Below are positions 27,933 through 37,739 of a DNA stretch of 64,000 nt, one piece after another (positions within the stretch are counted from its first letter, which is position 1; every line of letters starts with the position of its first letter). The notes under the pieces are model-generated. The model was not told the origin of the DNA, ran no database searches, and saw only the letters and a list, made by a program, of their open reading frames with translations. The stretch lies in the NCBI RefSeq assembly GCF_002564465.1, contig NZ_NUUX01000004.1, positions 25,280 to 89,279 of the forward strand, given 5' to 3'. The DNA comes from Bacillus sp. AFS088145. GTDB lineage: Bacteria > Bacillota > Bacilli > Bacillales > Bacillaceae_G. Made by a program: the position numbers and the translations under genes.

Positions 27933-28496
27933 CATATATGGAATTTGATGAAAGTAGGGAAGGAAATGAATTAAATCCATGGACACTTTCTAGTACCGGA
28001 TGTTCCTATTATTTAAGGATAATGGTTGTAAAATGAATTGGTAGCTTGCACGAATATGGCGCTGCCTCTTTGTGCTTCCTGTTACAAATAGTGAGTTTTT
28101 CTTTACAATTCTGACTAGTATGTTACTTCGTTAATAGGGGAATCTAACTAATATTAATATTTATAGGTTTGTAGAATTGAATTGACGCTTGTTAAGCAAG
28201 AAGTAAGTAGACAATATAGTAAAAAATAAGGGACATTAGTGACTGGAGGCGATTTGTAAATTAAGAGTTGGATTAAGAATAGTGATTAAACTTTAAATAG
28301 AAGGGTATCGAGATAAATGACTAATATTAACTTTTGTAATCATTCAATACATTTTGTTTAGTAAAATGTATATATTTCCTCTAAAAATGTAATCTACTAT
28401 TATTAAATACAATCGAGTTTTCTTTTATCATGTAGGTATTAATCCCAATCTTCGCTCGAAAAATAAATGAAGAAAATTTAAGGAGAAATCATAAAG
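27933..28496. other. Intergenic region before fbp
   Basis: No supported gene. AT-rich apart from a patch with GGCGCTGCC and TTCCTGTTAC near 28060-28085 that may be a gene relic too short to name. AAGGAG at 28480-28485 serves fbp. Confidence 0.4.
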
Positions 28497-30437
28497 TTGG
28501 ACATAAACTATTTAGATTTACTTGCTCATAAATATGATAGTGAAGAAAAGGTGGTAACTGAGATTATTAATCTTGAAGCCACCCTTAATTTGCCAAAGGG
28601 GACAGAGCATTTTGTCAGTGATTTACACGGGGAGTATCAAGCTTTTCAACATGTGTTAAGAAATGGATCGGGTAGAGTAAAAGAGAAAATAAGAGACTTA
28701 TTCCAAGATGAACTATCTGAAACAGAACTTAATGAATTTGCGACGTTAGTTTATTATCCTGAAGAAAAATTAAAGTTAATTAGAGATAAGTGTGTAAATA
28801 AACAAGTATTACATCAATGGTACACAGTAATCATTGACCGTATGATAAAGCTAATTTCTTATTCGTCATCTAAATATACACGCTCAAAATTACATAAAGC
28901 ATTGCCTCAGGAGTTTGTTTATATAATAGAAGAGTTACTTTACAAAACGGATGAATCCACAAATAAGAAACCATATTATTCAAAAATCGTCCAGCAAATT
29001 ATTTCTCTTGGTCAGGCAGATAAGCTTATTACAGGTCTGGCTTATTCTACTCAGCGGTTGGTAGTTGACCATCTTCATGTTGTGGGTGATATTTATGATC
29101 GCGGACCTGAACCTGACAAAATTATGGATACTCTAATTAATTATCATTCAGTTGATATTCAATGGGGAAATCATGATGTCCTATGGATCGGCGCCTTTGC
29201 TGGATCAAAGGTTTGCCTAGCTAATATTATTCGTATCTGTGCCAGGTACGACAACTTAAGTATTATTGAAGATGTGTATGGAATAAATCTTATACCACTT
29301 CTTAATCTTGCGGATAAGTACTATAAGGACAATCTAGCGTTTAGACCCAAGAGCAATTCGGATAAAAAAAAGTCTGATCATGAACTTTTGCAAATCACTA
29401 AAATCCATCAAGCGATTGCAATTATTCAGTTCAAGCTTGAAATGCCAATCATAAAGAGACGCCCATATTTTAATATGTCAGAAAGGCTTTTGCTTGAAAA
29501 AATTGATTATGACAAAAATGAAATAACAATTAATGGGAAAACTTACCCATTAGAAAATTCTTGCTTTGCAACTATAAATCCAGATAATCCTAGTGAATTA
29601 ATAGAGGAAGAAGAGCAAGTCTTGGACAGACTATTGTTTTTTGTCCAGCATTCGGAAAAGTTGTCCAGACATATGAATTTTCTCATGAAGAAAGGCAGTC
29701 TTTATTTGAAATATAATGGGAATTTATTAATACATGGATGCATCCCAATTGACGAAAAAGGAAATATGGAAAAAATGGTGATTGAAAATCAAACCTATGC
29801 AGGTCGCGATCTACTTGATATTTTTGAACATTATTTACGACATGCTTTTGCACATCCTGAAGAGACAGATGATCTTGCAACAGATATGGTCTGGTATTTA
29901 TGGACAGGAGAATTTTCATCATTATTTGGGAAAAGAGCAATGACGACCTTTGAAAGGTATTTTATTAAAGACAAAGAAACCCATAAAGAGATTAAGAATC
30001 CATACTATCATTTACGTGAAAAAGAGGAAATCTGCTGTAAAATTTTAGCAGAAATGAATCTTAATCCTAACATAGGCCATATAATAAACGGCCATACACC
30101 TGTTAAAGAAATAAAAGGAGAGAATCCAATTAAAGCAAACGGAAAGTTGGTTGTCATTGATGGAGGATTTTCCAAAGCTTATCAATTAACGACTGGTATT
30201 GCTGGATACACTTTATTATATAATTCTTGCGGTATACAACTCGTCGCCCATGAAAAATTTAATTCAAAAAAAGATGTTCTATTAAAAGGGTCAGATGTTT
30301 TATCAGTAAAGAGATTGGTGGAAAAAGAACTCGAGAGAAAAAAGGTTCTAGAAACCAATGAGGGAGAGCGGTTATTACAGGAAATATCTGTTTTAAAAAG
30401 TCTATTAGAAAATCGCTATACTAATCCTCAGTTGTGA
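28497..30437 (+). CDS. fbp: Fructose-1,6-bisphosphatase class III
   Basis: A 646-residue gluconeogenic enzyme of the Firmicute-specific class III, a metallophosphoesterase converting fructose 1,6-bisphosphate to fructose 6-phosphate. Motifs in order: [36 protein letters not shown], and [10 protein letters not shown], giving the two-metal site. The usual length is about 640-670. The start is TTG with AAGGAG 11 bases upstream, rather wide. It is unbroken and monocistronic. Confidence 0.94.
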   Translation: MDINYLDLLAHKYDSEEKVVTEIINLEATLNLPKGTEHFVSDLHGEYQAFQHVLRNGSGRVKEKIRDLFQDELSETELNEFATLVYYPEEKLKLIRDKCVNKQVLHQWYTVIIDRMIKLISYSSSKYTRSKLHKALPQEFVYIIEELLYKTDESTNKKPYYSKIVQQIISLGQADKLITGLAYSTQRLVVDHLHVVGDIYDRGPEPDKIMDTLINYHSVDIQWGNHDVLWIGAFAGSKVCLANIIRICARYDNLSIIEDVYGINLIPLLNLADKYYKDNLAFRPKSNSDKKKSDHELLQITKIHQAIAIIQFKLEMPIIKRRPYFNMSERLLLEKIDYDKNEITINGKTYPLENSCFATINPDNPSELIEEEEQVLDRLLFFVQHSEKLSRHMNFLMKKGSLYLKYNGNLLIHGCIPIDEKGNMEKMVIENQTYAGRDLLDIFEHYLRHAFAHPEETDDLATDMVWYLWTGEFSSLFGKRAMTTFERYFIKDKETHKEIKNPYYHLREKEEICCKILAEMNLNPNIGHIINGHTPVKEIKGENPIKANGKLVVIDGGFSKAYQLTTGIAGYTLLYNSCGIQLVAHEKFNSKKDVLLKGSDVLSVKRLVEKELERKKVLETNEGERLLQEISVLKSLLENRYTNPQL

Positions 30438-30771
30438 AGAGTATATGTTATTAAAAGGATCAAACTTCATCATTCCAATTGGATTTGGGGAATTTGTTTT
30501 AAATGGTGATTTTGAATTAATTGTTTCACATACTTAAGTGCATTGGTTGCATTTTCATTTAATTATTTGGCCGTTTAGTTACTAAGAATTGCAGATACGG
30601 CTGAGTGGGAAAAAAGAGGATTTAATAAATCTATTCAGAAAAGAGTAGGTACGAAAAATAGTACCTAATCACAAAATTCTACGTACTTATTAGTATAAAT
30701 TTATTTAAATATTATAATTATACGAAATACATTTACTTGATAAATAAAATATTATATAAAGGAGAACGAAC
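30438..30771. other. Intergenic region after fbp
   Basis: No supported gene. GGAGAACG at 30761-30768 serves the next frame. A stretch near 30455-30530 reads partly open but has no start or ribosome site. Confidence 0.4.
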
Positions 30772-31175
30772 ATGGAAAGACAGCTCATCGGATTTAAAAA
30801 CGCCGAACCATTTTTTAATATCGTTATGGAAGGACTTAGAGGTGAAGTTGACGGAAACATTTTTGGGATGCTGTTGCAGATGATGCAGTAATTGATTTTT
30901 TGTACAACATTCCTGGATTTCCCAATAGAATGGAAGGCCGCTCTACATATATGAGTTGGTTTAGTAATTATGGTATAAAGCTGAATAATGCTGATAATCT
31001 TAAAGTTTATAAAGTGCAGGGAGAGAATATTATTGTTATGGAATATCAAGTTCACGGAATCGAACCACACACTGGTAGACCTTACGATAATAGATTTTGT
31101 TCAATAGTTACTATTAAAGATCGAAAGATTGTTTATTGGCGAGACTATATTGATTCACTTGCTGTTATTAAGTAA
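30772..31175 (+). pseudogene. SnoaL-like / ketosteroid isomerase-related protein with a frameshift
   Basis: ATG with GGAG eight bases upstream; the first frame reads MERQLIGFKNAEPFFNIVME to VDGNIFG and then stops. The shifted frame continues as WDAVADDAVIDFLYNIPGFP, GRSTYMSWFSNYG and YDNRFCSIVTIKDRKIVYWR, the SnoaL-like cone fold with its typical ending RDYIDSLAV. Loss of one T in the run at about 30861-30865 explains the shift, so it is either newly inactivated or a sequencing error. Its catalytic role is unknown. Confidence 0.82.
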
Positions 31176-31308
31176 AGTTAGTCAATAGATAATTAATTTT
31201 ATTTAATAAAACAATAAATTATTGATGGAGATTAGTTCAGACAAAATAGTAGATTCTAAACTAATTAACGTGTAGTAAGAAAGGATTTATAAAAATGAAT
31301 ACATAAAG

Positions 31309-31338
31309 AGGCTATGAATTTTAATCATAGCCTTTTAT
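31309..31338. terminator. Terminator between convergent genes
   Basis: GGCTATGA and TCATAGCC with T run on one strand and AAAG on the other; it can serve both the SnoaL-like gene and the carboxypeptidase gene on the minus strand. Confidence 0.75.
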
Positions 31339-31368
31339 CAATAAGGGATACTATGTTCTTAGATTTTT

Positions 31369-32199
31369 TTATTTTGAAACTGGATAGACGTTTAAATATT
31401 CTTCTAAGGTTAAGTTTCTTTTTTTTATTTGTTTTGCTGTTGTTACTCCAACATACCGAATATGCCAAGGTTCGTATTTGTAACCTGTGATCTGCTCTTT
31501 ACCTTTTGGATACCGAATAATAAAACCATAATTAGAGGAATTTTTTTCAAGCCATTTGGCTTCTTTAGTATTCGCGAAACAGCTTGAAGCCGCACATTTT
31601 CCAGTGCTACTACTTACATCAATTGCTAATCCTGATTGGTGTTCACTTGAACCGGGTAATGCACTATACTTTCTTGCATTAACATAGCCATCTTCTTTTA
31701 CATATCGATTAAAAAGAACTTTCTGAGTCGCATAAGAGCGATATCCTGAAACACCACTTAAATATATATGATCTTTTTTTGCTCCAGCAAATAATTTCTT
31801 TAATGCTATCGCTGCTTCTTTTCTCATTTTTCGTTTTTCAAGCTTTTCTTTAAAAATGAATGAAACATTTGGATAAACTAGATCCTTTGGAACATAATTT
31901 TTAGGTAAAAAATATTTTTTGTCTACTAAAACTGTAATGACATCAGGGTGTGAAACAGTTCTAATTGCATTACTTTGTTTCGTTCTATATATAACATTTT
32001 TAGGTACATCTGTTGTTTTGTTATTCTGATTATTAGCATTTTCATTGTTTGTTTTGTTCATCTGATTATTAGTATTTTCTTTATTTGTTTGGTGATATTC
32101 TTTTTTAGGACTAGAATCATTGTGATGATGATTTTGGTTACTACAACCGTTTAAAGATAATCCAAAGATAATTAAAATTGAAAGAACTAAATATTTCAT
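31369..32199 (-). CDS. D-alanyl-D-alanine carboxypeptidase, VanY/M15 family, lipoprotein
   Basis: A 276-residue lipoprotein: signal peptide with lipobox SLNGC, then a linker rich in Asn, Lys and His (residues about 20-65) and an M15B zinc peptidase domain. GSSEHQSGLAIDVSSS gives the first His and the Asp of the zinc site, and EPWHIRYVG gives the catalytic Glu and last His. It trims the terminal D-Ala of peptidoglycan stem peptides outside the membrane. ATG 32199 is ten bases from GGGGGT; GTG 32217 overlaps that site. No van resistance genes are nearby, so a housekeeping role is likely. Confidence 0.92.
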   Translation of the reverse strand: MKYLVLSILIIFGLSLNGCSNQNHHHNDSSPKKEYHQTNKENTNNQMNKTNNENANNQNNKTTDVPKNVIYRTKQSNAIRTVSHPDVITVLVDKKYFLPKNYVPKDLVYPNVSFIFKEKLEKRKMRKEAAIALKKLFAGAKKDHIYLSGVSGYRSYATQKVLFNRYVKEDGYVNARKYSALPGSSEHQSGLAIDVSSSTGKCAASSCFANTKEAKWLEKNSSNYGFIIRYPKGKEQITGYKYEPWHIRYVGVTTAKQIKKRNLTLEEYLNVYPVSK

Positions 32200-32307
32200 A
32201 AAAGTAAGTACCCCCACATGTTGGTATGTCTAGTTGTTAATGAATAAATGTGTCAAATATTTGATTTCATTTTTGAAATTCGTGTTCATTTAAAGAAAGA
32301 TAAAAAG

Positions 32308-33456
32308 TTATTTTTCGTACATAGTCCAACTATTTCTTGAAATTTTTTCGGAAATATCAATGACTTTATTTTTAACTCTATCTTTTTCTGGGCCATCTAA
32401 TAACTTTGGCTGATAGTTGTTTCTTGAAGAAACAGAGGATATAGAAAAGGGTATCACTTTCAACTCTTTTTCATTTGTCAATTTTCCATTTTGAAAGTGA
32501 AAAGTTTGCTGAAAAACAATTGTATCTTTATCACTAGGATTTCGATTCCCACCAAACATAAAGTTACCTAAACTATAGACAATAAATTTTCCATTATATT
32601 CTTCAATTCCCTGAAGTACATGAGGATGGTGCCCAAGTATTAAATCTGCTCCGTGATCAACCGCGTAGTGAGCCAAGCTTTTTTGAGTATTATTAGGTAC
32701 ATACTCTCGCTCTATACCCCAATGAAAATGGATTAAAATTACTTTTGCACCAGCATTTCGTAATTCACCTATATCATTAGCAATTTTAACTCTTAATTCA
32801 GGAGTATCATTCCAACCTTCATATCCTAGTGCTCCTATTTTTATCCCCTTAACAGTTGTTAAATAGTGATTTGAATATCCAAAATAACCTATCTTGTATT
32901 TTTTTAAGTTACTAATAGTGTCATCATAACCTTTTTTTAAATAATCATGACTATGGTTGTTTGCGAGATTTACTGCATCTATTCCGCCATATTTTAGAAT
33001 ATTGGCATAAGATGGATCTCCCTTAAATTTATATTTTTTAACTGCTTTATCTGTGGCATTTGTCAATGTAGTTTCCAAATTTACAGTAGTAAAATCGTCT
33101 TCATTAAAAATATTATTTAATCTATCAACAAAAAAATGTAAACCATTTCTTTTCGCTTCATCTACAAATGAATCAGAATAATTGAAACTTTCATCAGTAC
33201 CAAGTGTAAAGTCGCCAGCAGCACTTATTTTAATGGTTTCCTCTATTGGTTTTTGAGGTGGTGCTTTAATTGTATTTGTATGTTTAATTGGTTTGTGTAC
33301 ATTTTTTTGAGGATTTTCCTCATTTTTAAATTCATTACCAAATGTTATTGAATAAACATTTTTACAAACAAATAAAATTACTAAAAATATAAGAAGAGAA
33401 AAGATTCTTTTTATTCGTATTTTTCTTCTAGAAGTTTTTTTCCGTTTCTGGCTCAT
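32308..33456 (-). CDS. CapA/PgsA-type metallophosphoesterase, membrane anchored
   Basis: A 382-residue protein with a basic N-terminus (RKKTSRRKIRIKRI), one membrane helix (residues 18-36) and an extracellular PGA_cap domain: ISAAGDFTLGTDESFNYSD, TTVNLETTLT, DAVNLANNHSHDY and VILIHFHWGIEREY, GHHPHVLQGIE. CapA proteins take part in poly-gamma-glutamate formation or anchoring, but no capB or capC is nearby, so a different envelope role is possible. GGGAG lies before the ATG. It is transcribed in the same direction as the carboxypeptidase 100 bp downstream. Confidence 0.88.
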   Translation of the reverse strand: MSQKRKKTSRRKIRIKRIFSLLIFLVILFVCKNVYSITFGNEFKNEENPQKNVHKPIKHTNTIKAPPQKPIEETIKISAAGDFTLGTDESFNYSDSFVDEAKRNGLHFFVDRLNNIFNEDDFTTVNLETTLTNATDKAVKKYKFKGDPSYANILKYGGIDAVNLANNHSHDYLKKGYDDTISNLKKYKIGYFGYSNHYLTTVKGIKIGALGYEGWNDTPELRVKIANDIGELRNAGAKVILIHFHWGIEREYVPNNTQKSLAHYAVDHGADLILGHHPHVLQGIEEYNGKFIVYSLGNFMFGGNRNPSDKDTIVFQQTFHFQNGKLTNEKELKVIPFSISSVSSRNNYQPKLLDGPEKDRVKNKVIDISEKISRNSWTMYEK

Positions 33457-34355
33457 TTTTTTATCTCCCTATACTATTACTGCTAAATATATAACCATAT
33501 AAATCCTTTTTTCATTGTTATGAATTTTCATAAATAATGTTATAAGAGATTCTTTTTAGTAGTCTTATTATTAAAGATTTACATGTATTTATAATTAAAT
33601 TTAGTTACTATAAATTTGATAATCTATACCAACTCCTATTACATATGATTTAAATTCATCTCCCTTCGAAACCTTATAAGAGAATAATAAGGTTTGGATG
33701 TTTCGAATTTAGACACAACTTGTATCTAAGTTGTAAATAAAAAAAATTGAGCATTTTTCATCGGAAGCATCTATTAATAATTTTTTAAGTTAGAACGAAT
33801 AAGTTTTTCTTAAAATCATTGGAAGTATATTAAGATATATTATTTTTGTCGATTACTTAATAAATCGAGTTTTAAAAGAGTAACTTGTAGAACTATGAGA
33901 ATATTTAGAATTTTGGAAGATATCGTTTGAAGTCTTAGAAATTCTATTTGATATACATAAAAGGTGTTACTTGGGCTAAAGAAGAAATTGATTTTTATTA
34001 AAAGATATTAGGGAGTAATACATGTAATTTTTGACAAAGTTAGTTTTTAATAGGTCTGATAAAACTAGTTGGAGTTAAACCTGTTTACGATGTTTATAGG
34101 GCAGGTTAATTAGTTATGTTTTCTTTTGTACGATAGTTAAAATAAACGAAAAATATTTCAGGTGAGAAAATATCACGTACATTAAACAAATCCTATAAAA
34201 GATCTAGTGAAATATTATATTTTTAATAGGTCATCACTTTAGTGTTTTAGCTTTTTAGAATTTTACGAAAGTTTACAACTTAGAAACAACTGATGGTTAA
34301 ATTTGAAATAATAATTCAATATTATTAAACCATCAAGAAGAAAGGAGTAATTTAA
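33457..34355. other. Long intergenic region with possible relics
   Basis: No supported gene in 900 bp. TTAGAACGAATAAGTTTTT near 33790 resembles a half of the TTGAGAA-type palindrome. Near 33955-34015 one frame reads KGVTWAKEEIDFY then a stop and KILG, reminiscent of the start of a glyoxalase-like domain, but it is too short to be sure. Confidence 0.35.
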
Positions 34356-34451
34356 ATGATTGAAAATGACAACACAATATCAACAATCTCACTTTTTTTT
34401 ACTGGGCAGTTGTTTCTTATAAAGAAACAATGTTATGCAAATATAACTTAA
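34356..34451 (+). CDS. Possible 31-residue peptide ORF
   Basis: ATG preceded at good distance by AAAGGAG (34341-34347) encodes a peptide starting MIENDNTISTISLFF and ending QCYANIT. It overlaps a strong nested hairpin (34385-34476) and stands 100 bp before a receiver-domain gene, so it could be a leader peptide. No homologue recognised. Confidence 0.35.
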   Translation: MIENDNTISTISLFFTGQLFLIKKQCYANIT

Positions 34452-34476
34452 TTGATCTAAAAAGAAAGTGAGATTT
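34385..34476. repeat. Nested inverted repeat (possible structured leader)
   Basis: Outer arms AATCTCAC (34385-34392, extended by a T run) and GTGAGATT (34469-34476, preceded by an A-rich stretch) enclose a perfect inner hairpin TTGTTTCTT-ATA-AAGAAACAA at 34410-34430. In RNA this would form a two-part structure across the small ORF. Confidence 0.5.
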
Positions 34477-34552
34477 ACTTCTATTAATTTTTATTTATAT
34501 TAAAACAATATTTAATATAAGTAATAAATTAACAATGAATTTAGGTGAGTCC

Positions 34553-34930
34553 ATGAATGTGAAAATATTAATTGTAGATGATGAAAAAAGTATAGTAGAA
34601 TCCTTAGCATATGCTTTTCGAAGGGAAGGATATAATGTAGAAACAGCATTTAATGGCAAAGAGGCACTCGAGAAAATTTCTGTTTTTCAACCAGAAATTA
34701 TGATTTCCGATATTGTGATGCCTGTAATGAATGGTTTAGATTTATGCAAACAAGTTGGAAGTAAATATTGCATGGGCATTATTTTACTAACCGTTAGGGA
34801 TGACATTATAGATCGGTTATTAGGATTAGAGTTTGGTGCTGATGATTATATAACAAAGCCTTTTGATATTAGAGATCTACTTGCAAGAACAAGCTTACTA
34901 TTACAAAGACTAAAAAAGGAAATGAAGTAA
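34553..34930 (+). CDS. Response regulator receiver domain (OmpR type, truncated)
   Basis: A 125-residue CheY-like receiver: KILIVDDEKSIVESLAYAFR with the acidic pocket, phospho-acceptor Asp in MISDIVMPVMNG, the Thr in ILLTVRDD and Lys in DYITKPFDIRDLLART. ATG 34553 has AGGTGAG upstream; the earlier ATG at 34535 does not. An OmpR regulator should continue into a DNA-binding domain, but the frame stops here and that domain survives only as debris at 34960-35165. No histidine kinase follows. It is best read as the surviving half of a decayed gene; a stand-alone receiver cannot be excluded. Confidence 0.82.
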   Translation: MNVKILIVDDEKSIVESLAYAFRREGYNVETAFNGKEALEKISVFQPEIMISDIVMPVMNGLDLCKQVGSKYCMGIILLTVRDDIIDRLLGLEFGADDYITKPFDIRDLLARTSLLLQRLKKEMK

Positions 34931-34959
34931 ATAAAAAAACAATGTGATAATTAATGAAT

Positions 34960-35165
34960 TGAATTAATTTTGGCGAAAAGAAAATATTATGAGAAGTTAA
35001 TTGAATTTACACCAAAAGAAGTTTGATTTAATATTATTACTGACTGCATTTACCGTCGTGATGAATTACTTGATTTAGTATAGAGAATTGAATACATGGT
35101 GTAACTCGAACAGTCGATATTCAAATTCAAGGCTGCACCAAAAGATAGATATGTAGATTTTCACA
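34960..35165 (+). pseudogene. Relic of OmpR winged-helix DNA-binding domain
   Basis: Scattered frames read FTPKEV(stop)FNII, YRRDELLDLV(stop)RIEY and TRTVDIQIQ, the order of the OmpR effector domain (TPKEFDLL, RDQLLDRVWG, TRTVDVHI). Several stops and indels. It continues the receiver gene at 34553-34930. Confidence 0.7.
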
Positions 35166-35372
35166 TGATTGTTGCTTGTATATAATTTCTTTTGGAGCAC
35201 TGAAATTATTTCTGACTATGTAGGAGATACAGAGGAAATAGAAGTAACACATGTAGGTGAGATTTGGTTTATCGGTGAATTAGATTAAAACCTAATAATC
35301 TTTTTTCAACTACTATGGGAGTACGATTTAAAACTCCCATTCACTGTTGTGAATACTCTGACTCATGGATGG

Positions 35373-35428
35373 CTAACGAGCGCGTTAGTTGTATAATGAT
35401 AGGCTGCTACGGCAGTCTATTTTTTATT
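35373..35428. repeat. Interspersed palindrome CTAACGAGCGCGTTAG, copy A
   Basis: CTAACGAGCGCGTTAG (35373-35388) followed by a second small hairpin GGCTGCTACGGCAGTC and a T-rich tail. Related copies are at 37678, 43201 and 50177. It is a short repeat family often seen between genes in Bacillus and may act as a terminator. Confidence 0.55.
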
Positions 35429-35443
35429 GTGTTAAATGGCAGT

Positions 35444-35462
35444 ATAGTTGAACAAGGAATTA
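35444..35462. repeat. Left 19-bp direct repeat of a foreign-looking cassette
   Basis: ATAGTTGAACAAGGAATTA, identical to 36500-36518. The pair encloses about 1.04 kb with two genes of higher GC than the surroundings. Confidence 0.6.
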
Positions 35463-35528
35463 CTAAAAAAACATAGAATATAAGAAAAAGTAATAGGTGA
35501 TTGGAAATGGGGAACCAGGAAAACTATT

Positions 35529-35642
35529 GTGAATGACGATGACATAGCGATGCAGCTTGATCAGTTTGCCAAGCAAAAACGGGTGAATAAATCGGATTTA
35601 CTGGAAGTCACCATTTTGGATTTGTTTGAACGGTATCAATAA
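35529..35642 (+). CDS. Small ribbon-helix-helix-like protein (possible fragment)
   Basis: A 37-residue frame from GTG with AGGA nine bases upstream: NDDDIAMQLDQFAKQKRVNK then SDLLEVTILDLFERYQ. The pattern of a strand, then KQKRVNKSDLLEVTILDLF, resembles CopG/Arc-type DNA-binding proteins of plasmids and toxin-antitoxin loci. Upstream codons are open for 11 more codons without a start, so the N-terminus may be lost. It is followed at once by a strong terminator and lies inside the direct-repeat cassette. Confidence 0.55.
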   Translation: MNDDDIAMQLDQFAKQKRVNKSDLLEVTILDLFERYQ

Positions 35643-35675
35643 AAAAGGGTGAAGCTTACTGCTCCACCTTTTTTG
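35640..35675. terminator. Bidirectional terminator in the cassette
   Basis: AAAAAAGGGTGAAGC and GCTCCACCTTTTTT pair across a short loop, serving both the small RHH-like gene and the minus-strand gene at 35701. Confidence 0.85.
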
Positions 35676-35700
35676 TGATATAAGAAATTATATGATCGAG

Positions 35701-36420
35701 TCAACTAAACCGGATGTTGCTTATATCGATCGCAACGAACAGCATATCGCGAACTGGTTCCATATTGGGTCCGCGTAAATAAGCGCGGCGTTTTGTAGGA
35801 TAATGAAAGCCTTCAACCTCGATGTAGTCGTCGATATATTGCGCCGCCGGAAAGCTGCCTGCGACATCAACATGATAGTCGTGTCTGCGCAGGTGTAAAT
35901 CAGCGTCAAAATAGAAGTCCTGCTCCTTACTGTGACTAGCAATGTTATTGGGAAACCTTACACGCAATCCTCGCCAAGTCTCATTGCCTTCTTGCCAGGA
36001 TGGGATTTCGCTGACCTCAAACCCCGGCATCATCATGAAAAAAGGTGTAGTCAGGTATGTCCACATTGCGTATCCATTGAAATAGGCTCGATGAAGTGGA
36101 TTCCATGGTGTGTTCATCGTATGATTCGCAAACGAGGTCCTAGGATCGTCCTGCTCGCGAATGACTTCCCCGGACAGGGTTTCAATCGCAATACGATCGG
36201 GGCTGAAGGAAGTCCGCCAATCCGGTTGACCGAAGGGAGTGAGAGATGCGACTTCAGAGTGAAGCGCGACTGTCATCTCACGAGGATTAGAGTCTTGAAC
36301 GAGCCCTTTCAATGCCCATAAACTACCACCGGTGACGATCGTGGCAGTTAATGAATTATATTTTTCCCAACGGTTTAACCCGCCATGCGCTTCTATTACT
36401 TGTATCAACAATTCGTTCAT
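35701..36420 (-). CDS. Uncharacterised 239-residue protein, probably horizontally acquired
   Basis: The start at 36420 has AGGAGG seven bases upstream; an in-frame upstream ATG at 36477 lacks one. The protein starts MNELLIQVIEAHGGLNRWEK, the way LolA-like or outer-membrane lipoprotein-sorting-like proteins begin after their signal, but here no signal peptide is present. SLWALKGLVQD, YLTTPFFMMMPGFEV, WRGLRVRFPNNIA and FYFDADLHLRRHDYHVDVAG suggest a beta-rich barrel. Codons are clearly richer in G and C (for example GCGCGGCG, CCCCGGACAGGG) than neighbours. It is enclosed by 19-bp direct repeats. Function unknown. Confidence 0.75.
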   Translation of the reverse strand: MNELLIQVIEAHGGLNRWEKYNSLTATIVTGGSLWALKGLVQDSNPREMTVALHSEVASLTPFGQPDWRTSFSPDRIAIETLSGEVIREQDDPRTSFANHTMNTPWNPLHRAYFNGYAMWTYLTTPFFMMMPGFEVSEIPSWQEGNETWRGLRVRFPNNIASHSKEQDFYFDADLHLRRHDYHVDVAGSFPAAQYIDDYIEVEGFHYPTKRRAYLRGPNMEPVRDMLFVAIDISNIRFS

Positions 36421-36499
36421 ATGTTCCTCCTTGTTGCGGATTGAGTTACGTCTATTTAAGTATTGCCTTTTATTCAAAGTTTAGAAGTTTATTTTCAGG

Positions 36500-36518
36500 A
36501 TAGTTGAACAAGGAATTA
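36500..36518. repeat. Right 19-bp direct repeat of the foreign-looking cassette
   Basis: ATAGTTGAACAAGGAATTA, identical to 35444-35462. Confidence 0.6.
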
Positions 36519-36622
36519 ACAAAATAATGGAGAAATAATATAATGTTCAACATATATTTTAGAATTGGTATTCATAAAATTTTTTATTTTTTACCAAACC
36601 TAAATGTAAAGGAGAACACTTA

Positions 36623-37597
36623 ATGAAAGCGATGGTATACAATAAATATGGAACAAATAACGTTCTTAATTTAAAAGAAGTCGAAATACCTGCTTTAAAA
36701 AACAATGAAGTATTGGTAAAAGTTTATGCTGTATCTGTAAATTCTTGGGACTGGGATCTCATGAGAGGTAAACCATTCCTGGCTCGTCTTGGGGGACTGC
36801 TAAAACCAAAATATAAAATACTCGGTGCTGATATAGTAGGGAGGGTTGAAGCAGTTGGCAAAGATGTAAAACACCTCTTTGAAGGAGATGAGGTATTCGG
36901 AGACATTTCCTGGTGTGGTTGGGGAGGATTTGCGGAATATGTATGCGTTCGTGAAGATGCATTGACGTTGAAACCAGCTAATATGACATTCGAGGAAGCA
37001 GCTGCCATTCCACAAGCAGCAGTCCTGGCCTTGCAGGGGCTTCGTGATAAAGGACGGATTCAGGATGCACAAAAGGTTTTAATTAATGGTGCTGGTGGAG
37101 GTGTTGGTACGTTTGCATTGCAAATTGCCAAATTATACGATGCTGAAGTAACATGTGTGGACAGTACGAGGAAATTGGATACCCTAAAATCCATTGGTGC
37201 AGATCATGTTATTGATTATACTCAAGAAGATTTCACCCAAAACGACCAGTTTTATGATCTGATTCTCGATGTTGTAGGAAATCGGTCGATTTTCGATTAC
37301 AAGCGTTTATTAAATCCTGAGGGTACATATGTCATGGTCGGAGGTTCCTTGACTCTAATTTTTCAACTTCTGTTCCTTGGACCCTTGATTTCTAAAACCG
37401 AGAATAAGAATATGTCTATTCTTGTTCATAAACCAAACAAAACTGATCAAAATTTTTTAATGGAACTTTTTGTGGCAGATAAATTAGTACCAGTTATAGA
37501 TAGACGATATTCGTTAAGTCAGGTGGCAGAAGCTATCCGGTATCTTGGAGAAGGACACGCCAAGGGCAAGGTTATCATCTGTGTAGAACATATTTGA
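36623..37597 (+). CDS. NAD(P)-dependent alcohol dehydrogenase / quinone oxidoreductase, MDR family
   Basis: A complete 324-residue medium-chain reductase. It has a GroES-like N-terminal domain (MKAMVYNKYGTNNVLNLKEV, VLVKVYAVSVNSWDWDLMRG, ILGADIVGRVEAVG), the Rossmann loop LINGAGGGVGTFALQIAKL, and the C-terminal GEGHAKGKVIICV. Catalytic zinc ligands typical of true alcohol dehydrogenases are not evident, pointing to an NADPH-dependent reductase of enones or quinones. GGAG lies before the ATG. Single gene, followed by a palindrome and terminator. Confidence 0.9.
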   Translation: MKAMVYNKYGTNNVLNLKEVEIPALKNNEVLVKVYAVSVNSWDWDLMRGKPFLARLGGLLKPKYKILGADIVGRVEAVGKDVKHLFEGDEVFGDISWCGWGGFAEYVCVREDALTLKPANMTFEEAAAIPQAAVLALQGLRDKGRIQDAQKVLINGAGGGVGTFALQIAKLYDAEVTCVDSTRKLDTLKSIGADHVIDYTQEDFTQNDQFYDLILDVVGNRSIFDYKRLLNPEGTYVMVGGSLTLIFQLLFLGPLISKTENKNMSILVHKPNKTDQNFLMELFVADKLVPVIDRRYSLSQVAEAIRYLGEGHAKGKVIICVEHI

Positions 37598-37677
37598 TAC
37601 TATATAAATTTTAGATTATATGTTATTGCCAACTGCAACCTACGTTAAGCAAAATGGAGCCGTTTCGTTCATTATGA

Positions 37678-37739
37678 CTAACTGGCGCGATAGTTACATA
37701 AGTAAAAAGGAACTTCATTTCATGTGAAGTTCCTTTTTT
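37678..37739 (+). terminator. Palindrome copy B plus intrinsic terminator
   Basis: CTAACTGGCGCGATAG (37678-37693) is a degenerate member of the CTAAC...GTTAG repeat family. It is followed by AAAAAGGAACTTCA and TGAAGTTCCTTTTTT (37704-37739), a strong hairpin with T run ending the dehydrogenase transcript. Confidence 0.8.

Noticed and set aside
33955-34015. Glyoxalase/VOC gene relic
   Set aside because: Only about 15 residues look alike and a stop interrupts them; could be chance.
36724-37072. Minus-strand ORFs of 67 to 94 codons
   Set aside because: All lie opposite the intact dehydrogenase at 36623-37597 and have no ribosome sites.
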